The notes below the pieces were generated by a model. It made no database searches, was not told the DNA's origin, and was given only the letters and a program-made list of their open reading frames with translations. From Lamprobacter sp046541315 (lineage in GTDB: Bacteria; Pseudomonadota; Gammaproteobacteria; Chromatiales; Chromatiaceae), in contig NZ_JBKHDN010000190.1 of the NCBI RefSeq assembly GCF_046541315.1, positions 1-5,308 on the forward strand: DNA of 5,308 nucleotides, read 5' to 3'. A program made the position numbers and the translations under genes. Position 1 is the first letter of the stretch. Each line of letters starts with the position of its first letter. Positions 1 through 5,196 of the stretch are shown here, piece by piece.

Positions 1-567
1 TCAGGCCTGGTCAGGCATCCGGGTCAAACTGGGCCAAGCCGCGCGCAGGTAGAGGATCATCGACCAGAGCGTCAGCAGTGCAGCGACATAGAGCAGCACC
101 ACGGCCGGCCAATAGAGCGGCAGGCCCAGGAACGAACTGCCGAGGATCAGCAACATGATCGAGATCATCTGCAACGCAGTCTTGACCTTGCCGGCCATCG
201 ACACCTTCACCATGGCGCGCGCGCCGATCTCGGCCATCCACTCGCGCAGCGCCGAGACGGTGATCTCGCGACCGATGATCACCGCCGCCGGCAGCGCGAG
301 CAGGATGCTCGCCTCGGCCTGCACCAGCAACACCAGCGCAACGGCGACCATGAGCTTGTCGGCGACCGGATCGAGGAAGGCGCCAAGCGGCGAGGTCTGG
401 TTCCAGCGCCGGGCCAGGTAACCATCGAGCCAGTCGGTGACGGCGGCGATCGTGAAGATCAGCGCGCAGACCAGGCGCGCCCAGGGCACGGGCAGATAGA
501 ACACCACCACGAACACCGGAATCAGGACGATACGCAGCAGCGTGAGGATGTTCGGAATGTTCCACAT
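1..567 (-). CDS. pgsA: CDP-diacylglycerol--glycerol-3-phosphate 3-phosphatidyltransferase
   Basis: This inner-membrane enzyme transfers the phosphatidyl group of CDP-diacylglycerol to glycerol-3-phosphate. The product is phosphatidylglycerol phosphate, the committed step to phosphatidylglycerol and cardiolipin. The 188-residue protein is the usual length for PgsA. It carries the full CDP-alcohol phosphatidyltransferase signature D45-xx-D48-G49-xx-A52-R53-x8-G62-xxx-D66-xxx-D70, whose aspartates bind the metal and the CDP group. Hydrophobic stretches near residues 7-25, 30-44, 73-95, 132-150 and 152-173 fit a multi-pass membrane protein. The blocks GREI (99-102), REW (108-110) and GKVKTALQ (126-133) are typical of PgsA rather than of other family members. 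The ATG lies 8 nt after the mtnA stop, so the two genes are probably co-transcribed. The only Shine-Dalgarno-like AAGGAG sits inside the end of mtnA. The stop codon is the first three bases of the window, so the gene is complete. Confidence 0.95.
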   Translation of the reverse strand: MWNIPNILTLLRIVLIPVFVVVFYLPVPWARLVCALIFTIAAVTDWLDGYLARRWNQTSPLGAFLDPVADKLMVAVALVLLVQAEASILLALPAAVIIGREITVSALREWMAEIGARAMVKVSMAGKVKTALQMISIMLLILGSSFLGLPLYWPAVVLLYVAALLTLWSMILYLRAAWPSLTRMPDQA

Positions 568-575
568 GGCGATCG

Positions 576-1655
576 TTACGGCTCCTTCTCCATCAACGCG
601 GCGATCTTCTCGGTCGTCGGCTGCTCGATCGCCCCGCGCTCGGTGACGATGACATCGACCAGTGCGGCCGGCGTCACGTCGAACACCGGATTATGCGCCT
701 CGACGCCCTTGGGGCCGAGACGCGTGCCGCCGCAGCTCAGCACCTCATCGGCGGCGCGTTCCTCGATCGGGATCTCGGCGCCGCTGGCGACGCTGACATC
801 GATGGTCGAGGTCGGCGCAGCAACCATGAAGCGCACCCCATGATGACGCGCCAGCACCGCCAGCATATAGGTGCCGATCTTGTTGCAGACATCGCCATTG
901 GCGGCAATGCGATCGGAGCCGACGATGACCCAGCCGATACCGCCGCGCGCCATCAGGCTAGCGGCGACGTTATCGGCCTGCAGCGTGACCGGAATGCCGG
1001 ACTGCTGCAATTCCCAGGCCGTGAGGCGCGCGCCCTGCATCCAGGGGCGCGTCTCGTCGGCGTAGACGCGGCCGATCTTGCCGGCGGCATGCGCGCTGCG
1101 CACCACGCCGAGCGCGGTGCCATAACCGCCCGTCGCCAGCGCGCCGGCGTTGCAATGGGTGATGACATCGGTGCGCGCGCCGATCAGCGCCGCGCCGAGG
1201 TCACCGATCGCGCGGTTGGCGGCGATATCGTCGCGATGGATGCGCTCGGCCTCGGTTAGCAGCGCGGGCACCGGATCGAGCTGATCGAGCGCAGCCAGCA
1301 GGCGGCGCATGCGCGCGAGCGCCCAGAACAGGTTGATCGCGGTCGGACGCGCGGCGGCGAGCAGGTCGAGGTCTTGCTCGACCCCGGCACGCCAGTCCGC
1401 CGGCGTGCGCTGGAAATGCTCGCGCGCCGAGAGCGCCACCCCATAGGCGGCGGCGACACCGATCGCGGGCGCGCCGCGCACCACCATCGCCTTGATCGCG
1501 TGGGCGGTGTCCGCCGCCGTATGGCAGGCCAGGAAGCGGATCTCGGCCGGCAGCGCGCGCTGGTCGAGCAGGAACAGTCGATCATCGTGCCAGACGATCG
1601 CATTATCGGGATGGCCGACGAGTGCTTGCGGGGTTTCTCCGAGGGGCGTTTCCAT
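576..1655 (-). CDS. mtnA: S-methyl-5-thioribose-1-phosphate isomerase
   Basis: This cytoplasmic enzyme converts the aldose 5-methylthioribose-1-phosphate to the ketose 5-methylthioribulose-1-phosphate in methionine salvage. The 359-residue product matches the family length (about 345-365). Family blocks seen are VVRGAPAIGVAAAYG (58-72), THCNAGALATGGYGTALGV (166-184), ADETRPWMQGARLTAWEL (199-216) and VGSDRIAANGDVCNKIGTY (245-263). The expected catalytic pair is C168 and D248; their 80-residue spacing equals that of Cys160/Asp240 known from the Bacillus enzyme. I chose the ATG at 1655 because AAGG (1665-1668) lies 9 nt upstream. An in-frame ATG at 1688 would add 11 residues (start MRENFATRSRV) and run through the intergenic palindrome. 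The reading frame stays open far upstream, antisense to mtaD, to 3407, but that is not part of the gene. MtnA can also act within eIF-2B-like sugar-phosphate isomerases, but the signature is specific for MtnA. pgsA follows by 8 nt. Confidence 0.96.
   Translation of the reverse strand: METPLGETPQALVGHPDNAIVWHDDRLFLLDQRALPAEIRFLACHTAADTAHAIKAMVVRGAPAIGVAAAYGVALSAREHFQRTPADWRAGVEQDLDLLAAARPTAINLFWALARMRRLLAALDQLDPVPALLTEAERIHRDDIAANRAIGDLGAALIGARTDVITHCNAGALATGGYGTALGVVRSAHAAGKIGRVYADETRPWMQGARLTAWELQQSGIPVTLQADNVAASLMARGGIGWVIVGSDRIAANGDVCNKIGTYMLAVLARHHGVRFMVAAPTSTIDVSVASGAEIPIEERAADEVLSCGGTRLGPKGVEAHNPVFDVTPAALVDVIVTERGAIEQPTTEKIAALMEKEP
582..587 (-). promoter_or_regulatory. Possible ribosome binding site of pgsA inside mtnA
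   Basis: The minus strand reads AAGGAG here, within the last codons of mtnA and 14 nt before the pgsA ATG. This is a strong Shine-Dalgarno core at a rather long spacing. Translational coupling from mtnA (stop codon 8 nt before the pgsA start) is an equally good explanation for pgsA initiation. Confidence 0.4.
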
Positions 1656-1664
1656 GACGCGGGA

Positions 1665-1668
1665 CCTT
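1665..1668 (-). promoter_or_regulatory. Ribosome binding site of mtnA (decides start)
   Basis: The minus strand has AAGG 9 nt before the ATG at 1655. It is short but well placed, and it favours this ATG over the in-frame ATG at 1688. Confidence 0.45.
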
Positions 1669-1670
1669 GT

Positions 1671-1696
1671 GGCAAAGTTCTCGCGCATTCTTTGCC
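1671..1696. promoter_or_regulatory. Interrupted palindrome, candidate operator between mtnA and mtaD
   Basis: GGCAAAG (1671-1677) and CTTTGCC (1690-1696) form a perfect 7-bp inverted repeat separated by 12 nt. The centre of symmetry (between 1683 and 1684) falls exactly on the self-complementary CGCG at 1682-1685. The pattern is therefore 7-4-CGCG-4-7. It lies in the 84-bp space between two divergently transcribed genes of the same salvage pathway, where a dimeric repressor or activator could control both promoters. No convincing -10/-35 pair could be read by eye. An alternative is a hairpin in a 5' leader, but the 12-nt loop makes a DNA operator more likely. The regulator is unknown. Confidence 0.45.
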
Positions 1697-1709
1697 TTTT
1701 TCGCGCATT
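1678..1709 (+). repeat. Two 12-nt direct repeats, 20-bp period
   Basis: The units TTCTCGCGCATT (1678-1689) and TTTTCGCGCATT (1698-1709) differ at one base and start exactly 20 bp apart, close to two helical turns. The first unit is exactly the spacer of the palindrome at 1671-1696. The arrangement looks like two binding sites on one DNA face in the mtnA/mtaD divergent control region. This is a sequence observation; a regulatory role is inferred. Confidence 0.45.
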
Positions 1710-1728
1710 GCTCAAGTGCCAGCACGCC

Positions 1729-1733
1729 GAGGA
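1729..1733 (+). promoter_or_regulatory. Ribosome binding site of mtaD
   Basis: GAGGA lies 6 nt before the ATG at 1740, a good Shine-Dalgarno core at good spacing. It fixes the start of mtaD even though the reading frame stays open upstream to 1374, over mtnA. Confidence 0.75.
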
Positions 1734-1739
1734 CCCCGT

Positions 1740-3113
1740 ATGCAAGCCGAGCTTCTGATTCATGCCGACTGGATCCTGCCCGTCGATACCGCCGATCGCA
1801 CGCTGGCGCGGCACAGTCTGTGCATCGATCGCGGACGCATCCGCGCGCTGCTGCCGCGCGCCGAGGCCGAGCAGCAGATCCAGGCCACGCAGGTGTTGGA
1901 ACTGCCCGATCACGCGCTGATCCCGGGCTTGATCAATGCCCATACCCATGCGGCGATGACCCTGCTGCGCGGCCTGGCGGACGACCTGCCGCTGATGACC
2001 TGGCTGCACGAGCACATCTGGCCGGCCGAGGGGCGCTGGGTGGACACCGAGTTCGTCGCCGATGGCACGCGCCTGGCGGTGCTGGAGATGCTGCGCGGCG
2101 GCATCACCTGCTTCAACGACATGTATTTCTACCCCGAGGTCACCGCCCGCATCGCCGCCGCCGCCGGGATGCGCGTGCTGGCCGGGATGATCGTGGTCGA
2201 CCTGCCGACGCGCTACGCGCAAGATGCCGACGAATATCTGCGCCGGGGCTTGGAATTGCATGAGCGCTATCGCCAGCATCCGCTCGCGCGCACCGGCTTC
2301 GCGCCGCATTCCACCTATGCGGTCTCGGAGGAGCCGCTGGCGCGTATCCGCACGCTCAGCGACGAGCTGGAGGTCCAGGTCCACACCCATGTCCACGAGA
2401 CCCACGACGAGGTGGTGCAGTCCCTGCGCGCCCATGGCGAGCGGCCGCTGGCGCGCCTGGACCGGCTCGGACTGCTCGGGCCGCGGTTGATCGCGGTGCA
2501 TATGACCCAACTCGAGGACGCCGAGATCACGCGCGTGGCCGAGACCGGCGCCCACGTCGTGCATTGCCCGGAATCGAACCTGAAGCTGGCCAGCGGCTTT
2601 TGTCGCGTCGCCGATCTGCTGGATGCGGGCGTCAATGTCGCGCTCGGCACCGATGGCGCGGCCAGCAACAATGATCTCAACCTGCTCGCCGAGATGCGCA
2701 CCGCCGCCCTGCTGGCGAAAGGGGTGGCCGGCTCCGCCGCCGCCGTGCCCGCCGAAACCGCCCTGCGCATGGCCACCCTGAACGGTGCCAAGGCGCTTGG
2801 CATCGATGACGAGACCGGCTCGCTCGAGGTCGGCAAGGCGGCCGATGTGGTCGCGGTGGATCTCGGCAACCCGCATACCCAACCGCTCTATCATGCCTGC
2901 TCGCAGATGGTGTACGCGGCCAGCAGCAATCAGGTCCAGCAGGTCTGGATCGCCGGCCAGCAGGTCATCCGCGACGGCGAACCGCTGACCCTGGAACCAG
3001 ACAGGATTCTCGCCGCCGCGCACCGCTGGCGCGCGCGGATTGCCGAATCCAACGCCGGGTCCAAGGGTGAGCCCAACGCCGGCTCTCAAGCCGAGCCCAA
3101 CGCCGAGCGCTAA
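1740..3113 (+). CDS. mtaD: 5-methylthioadenosine/S-adenosylhomocysteine deaminase (TRZ/ATZ amidohydrolase)
   Basis: This cytoplasmic metal-dependent deaminase converts methylthioadenosine to methylthioinosine and/or S-adenosylhomocysteine to S-inosylhomocysteine, releasing ammonia. The 457-residue protein has an N-terminal beta-sandwich strand region, then the amidohydrolase barrel. PGLINAHTH (62-70) gives metal ligands H68 and H70. E97 lies 27 residues later, matching the ribose-binding Glu84 of Thermotoga TM0936. HTHVHET (215-221) gives ligand H217 and catalytic E220. H254 and D305 (in GTDG) complete the metal and proton-relay set. H190 matches TM0936 His173. The GKAADVV block (about 361-367) starts the closing C-terminal strands. 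The start is fixed by GAGGA at 1729-1733. The last 22 residues are an imperfect 8-residue repeat (E-P-N-A-G-S-x-x) outside the normal fold. It is divergent from mtnA and heads a tight plus-strand gene run. True substrate preference (MTA, SAH or 5'-deoxyadenosine) cannot be read from sequence. Confidence 0.92.
   Translation: MQAELLIHADWILPVDTADRTLARHSLCIDRGRIRALLPRAEAEQQIQATQVLELPDHALIPGLINAHTHAAMTLLRGLADDLPLMTWLHEHIWPAEGRWVDTEFVADGTRLAVLEMLRGGITCFNDMYFYPEVTARIAAAAGMRVLAGMIVVDLPTRYAQDADEYLRRGLELHERYRQHPLARTGFAPHSTYAVSEEPLARIRTLSDELEVQVHTHVHETHDEVVQSLRAHGERPLARLDRLGLLGPRLIAVHMTQLEDAEITRVAETGAHVVHCPESNLKLASGFCRVADLLDAGVNVALGTDGAASNNDLNLLAEMRTAALLAKGVAGSAAAVPAETALRMATLNGAKALGIDDETGSLEVGKAADVVAVDLGNPHTQPLYHACSQMVYAASSNQVQQVWIAGQQVIRDGEPLTLEPDRILAAAHRWRARIAESNAGSKGEPNAGSQAEPNAER
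3045..3110 (+). repeat. 24-nt in-frame tandem repeat at the 3' end of mtaD
   Basis: Two full 24-nt units (3045-3068 and 3069-3092) and a partial 18-nt unit (3093-3110) sit directly before the mtaD stop. They encode ESNAGSKG, EPNAGSQA and EPNAER (residues 436-457). The core CCAACGCCG recurs at the same phase in each unit. The period is a multiple of three, so copy-number change would keep the frame. Confidence 0.75.
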
Positions 3114-3125
3114 CGCAATCATCCC

Positions 3126-4052
3126 ATGAGCAACCCCAACCATTCCCTGTTCTGGATGCTGGTCTACCTGGCCCTGGTCGGCCTCCTGGTCGTCTTGCTG
3201 TTCGCGCCGCTGCAGGAGGCCTTCCTCGCCAACTGGGGCTTCAACAGCCTGATCCTGGGCGTGCTCGCGATCGGCATCATCATCAACCTCCGGCATGTCA
3301 TCGTCCTGCATCCGGAGATCGCCTGGATCCGGCATTTCCGCACTGGCAATATCGAGCTGTTGGAAGAGCATCCACGGCTGATGAAGCCGCTGGCGCGGCA
3401 CCTGCACGGCCGGCGCAAGGATCGCTTCCGCCTCTCGGCGCTGTCCATGCGCACGGTGCTCGATGGCATCCGCGCGCGGCTCGACGAATCGCGCGAGATC
3501 TCGCGCTATGTGATCGGGCTGCTGATCTTCCTCGGCCTGCTCGGCACCTTCTGGGGCTTGCTGGACACGGTCGGCTCGGTCGGCCGCGTCATCGCCGGGC
3601 TGGATGTCTCCGGCGGCGCCGTCGACGAGGTCTTCGCGACACTGAAAGAGGGGCTGGAGGCACCGCTCGCCGGCATGGGCACCGCCTTCAGCTCATCGCT
3701 GTTCGGGCTCGGCGGCTCATTGATCCTGGGTTTTCTGGACCTGCAGGCCGGACACGCGCAGAATCGCTTCTTCAACGATCTCGAAGAATGGCTCTCCGGC
3801 CTCACCCAGCTGATCGATGAACCCGAGATGGGCGGCACCGCCTCCCGTCAAGGGCCACTCGCAGTCGAGGCGGGAGCTACCGCAACCGCGAGGACCCATG
3901 CCGACACAACGGCTCTTCTCGACGAACTCCGCGCCCAGCGGCAGGTGCTCGAGGCCCTGCTCGCCGCCCAGACCGGTGCATCGGCATCCGCGCCCGAGGC
4001 GACATCCGATGCGACACTTGGACGCGACACCCGCGATCAAAACCAGCGTTGA
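3126..4052 (+). CDS. MotA/TolQ/ExbB-family proton-channel protein, stator-like, stand-alone
   Basis: This is a predicted inner-membrane channel subunit of an ion-driven A/B motor; the partner is the next gene. The 308-residue protein has hydrophobic segments near residues 8-28, 40-60, 128-148 and 184-206. A charged cytoplasmic region (61-127) lies between the second and third. Four TM segments resemble MotA more than the three of TolQ/ExbB. The third segment has the MotA_ExbB signature LIFLGLLGTFWGLLDTV (133-149). The fourth has the small-residue face GMGTAFSSSLFGLGGS (183-198), which in relatives lines the channel around the partner's TM helix. A cytoplasmic tail (207-308) is Ala/Thr-rich, with a short possible coiled coil at 256-284. 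The ATG is 12 nt after mtaD without a visible Shine-Dalgarno, suggesting coupled translation. Automated tools would likely call it ExbB or MotA. No flagellar, Tol or TonB partner is adjacent, so its function is unknown. Confidence 0.85.
   Translation: MSNPNHSLFWMLVYLALVGLLVVLLFAPLQEAFLANWGFNSLILGVLAIGIIINLRHVIVLHPEIAWIRHFRTGNIELLEEHPRLMKPLARHLHGRRKDRFRLSALSMRTVLDGIRARLDESREISRYVIGLLIFLGLLGTFWGLLDTVGSVGRVIAGLDVSGGAVDEVFATLKEGLEAPLAGMGTAFSSSLFGLGGSLILGFLDLQAGHAQNRFFNDLEEWLSGLTQLIDEPEMGGTASRQGPLAVEAGATATARTHADTTALLDELRAQRQVLEALLAAQTGASASAPEATSDATLGRDTRDQNQR
3491..3506. repeat. Perfect 16-bp palindrome inside the MotA-like gene
   Basis: GCGCGAGATCTCGCGC is exactly self-complementary over 16 bp. 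It encodes the R-E-I-S-R stretch just before the third TM segment. It is the longest perfect palindrome I noticed in the window. It may be chance in GC-rich coding DNA. Confidence 0.6.
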
Positions 4053-4065
4053 CCACTAATCCGCC

Positions 4066-5094
4066 GTGTTCACCGGAATCCGCCGCAGCTCCCGCACGGT
4101 CAACGTCTGGCCGGGCTATGTCGACGCGCTCTCGGCGCTGTTGATGGTGGTGATCTTCGTGCTGCTGATCTTCACCCTGGCGCAGTTCCTGCTGCGCCAG
4201 GTGGTCTCGGATCAGGAATTCGCGCTCGATCTGCTCAACAACCGGCTCGCCGAGGTCAGCGAGGCCCTGGGGCTCAGCGAAGAGCGTGCCGAGGCGCTGA
4301 ACGCGCAAGTGGCGTTGTTCTCCGAGCAGCTAGCCGAGGTCACCGATGAACGCGACAGCCTGGCGGCGGCGCGTGATCGCGATCAACTGCGCCTGCTGGC
4401 GCTGGATGCATTGATCGCCTCGCAGCAGGAGACGATCGCCGAGGAACAAGAGTTGTCACAGGAGGCCCGCGATCAAGTCGCGATACTGAATCTGCAGATC
4501 GCCGCCTTGCGCAACCAGCTGCAGGAGGTCGCCGACGCCCTGGCCGCCGCCGAGCGTGACAAGGCCGAACAGGCCGCGGAGATCACCGATCTCGGCCAGC
4601 GTCTGAATCTGGCGTTGGCGCGACAGGTCAACGAACTCGAACGCTATCGCTCCGAGTTCTTCGGTCGGGTCAAGGATGCGCTGGGCGATAACCCCGATGT
4701 GCGCGTCACCGGCGACCGCTTCGTGTTCCAGTCCGAGCTGCTGTTCCCATCCGGATCCGCCGAGCTGAACTCGGCTGGCCGCGCCCAGCTCGCCGAGCTT
4801 GCCGGCACCCTGACGCAGATCGCCGAGCGGATCCCGGACGAGATCGACTGGGTGCTGCGCATCGACGGCCATACCGATCCACGACCGCTACCAGAAGGCC
4901 ATCGCTACGCCTCCAACTGGGAACTCTCGACCGCGCGGGCGCTGTCGGTGGTCGAATTCCTGGTCAGCCGCGACCTGCCGCCCGAGCGTCTGGTCGCCGC
5001 CGGCTTCGGTGCCAACCGCCCCGCCGTCGCCGGCGACGAAGCCGAGGCCCATCGCCGCAACCGCCGCATCGAGATCAAGCTGACCAGTCCCTAG
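4066..5094 (+). CDS. MotB-like motor partner: one TM, long coiled coil, C-terminal OmpA peptidoglycan-binding domain
   Basis: This is a predicted inner-membrane protein anchoring to peptidoglycan and pairing with the preceding channel subunit. Of 342 residues, 1-18 are cytoplasmic and basic. A single TM helix spans about 19-43 with D20 in the context W-P-G-Y-V-D-A-L-S-A, the position of the ion-binding Asp of MotB, ExbD and TolR. Residues 45-195 are Glu/Ala/Gln/Leu-rich, with no proline from 17 to 209 and only two glycines (69, 177), a strong coiled-coil profile. The OmpA_C domain runs about 219-340: LFPSGSAEL (226-234), DGHTDPRPL (267-275), NWELSTARA (284-292) and RRNRRIEIKL (330-339). D271 is the expected diaminopimelate ligand and R291 lies in the conserved NWELSxxRA motif. 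The start is GTG; an in-frame TAA at 4057 leaves no earlier start, and the first ATG (codon 27) would cut the TM helix. Related uncharacterised proteins are, from memory, common in Alphaproteobacteria. Confidence 0.88.
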   Translation: MFTGIRRSSRTVNVWPGYVDALSALLMVVIFVLLIFTLAQFLLRQVVSDQEFALDLLNNRLAEVSEALGLSEERAEALNAQVALFSEQLAEVTDERDSLAAARDRDQLRLLALDALIASQQETIAEEQELSQEARDQVAILNLQIAALRNQLQEVADALAAAERDKAEQAAEITDLGQRLNLALARQVNELERYRSEFFGRVKDALGDNPDVRVTGDRFVFQSELLFPSGSAELNSAGRAQLAELAGTLTQIAERIPDEIDWVLRIDGHTDPRPLPEGHRYASNWELSTARALSVVEFLVSRDLPPERLVAAGFGANRPAVAGDEAEAHRRNRRIEIKLTSP

Positions 5095-5196
5095 CCTCAT
5101 CGAGCCGAGCGTTCCCGCACCGCCTGGATGTCCCAAGCCTTGAGCAGGAGGAGTGTCGCCGAACAACGCCGCGGCACCGGCGGCCTCGGACTGGGA
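5095..5196. other. Convergent intergenic gap, no gene seen
   Basis: These 102 bp separate two genes whose 3' ends face each other. A hairpin-capable stretch at 5168-5184 (GCCGC/GCGGC arms, one G-G mismatch, then a further G-C pair around a three-base loop) could help end transcripts from either side. It has no T-tract on either strand, so it is not a classical intrinsic terminator. I see no small gene or RNA here. Confidence 0.5.
5168..5184. terminator. Weak GC-rich hairpin, possible bidirectional terminator
   Basis: The stem GCCGC/GCGGC has an inner G-G mismatch and one more G-C pair around a three-base CAC loop. It is placed between convergent stop codons (5094 and 5197). Lack of a T-run keeps confidence low. 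Confidence 0.2.

Noticed and set aside
214..225. GGCGCGCGCGCC palindrome inside pgsA
   Set aside because: A simple GC alternation in coding DNA; likely compositional.
1374..1739. An N-terminal extension of mtaD upstream of 1740
   Set aside because: It is antisense to mtnA, is Arg-rich without a domain, and GAGGA at 1729-1733 supports the ATG at 1740, which also gives the normal family length.
1656..3407. A minus-strand reading frame continuing upstream of mtnA, antisense to all of mtaD and the start of the MotA-like gene, open for about 580 codons
   Set aside because: Its translation is rich in Gly, Gln, Asp, His and Arg with no recognisable domain, as expected for the reverse complement of GC-rich codons. 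The mtaD frame has full active-site conservation, and mtnA has its own start and ribosome binding site.
3126..5094. A complete Zorya anti-phage system
   Set aside because: The two motor-like components are present, but no ZorC, ZorD helicase/nuclease or ZorE follows. The B gene is followed by a convergent J-domain gene, and the long extension is on the wrong subunit and side of the membrane.
3126..5094. Flagellar motAB or tolQR/exbBD
   Set aside because: The channel has four TM segments, unlike TolQ/ExbB. The partner has an OmpA domain and a long coiled coil, unlike TolR/ExbD. No flagellar genes are nearby and the linker is far longer than in MotB.
4888..5166. A minus-strand reading frame of 92 codons covering the convergent gap
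   Set aside because: Most of it is antisense to the conserved OmpA domain, and its translation is a Gly/Ala-rich shadow without a recognisable motif or ribosome binding site.
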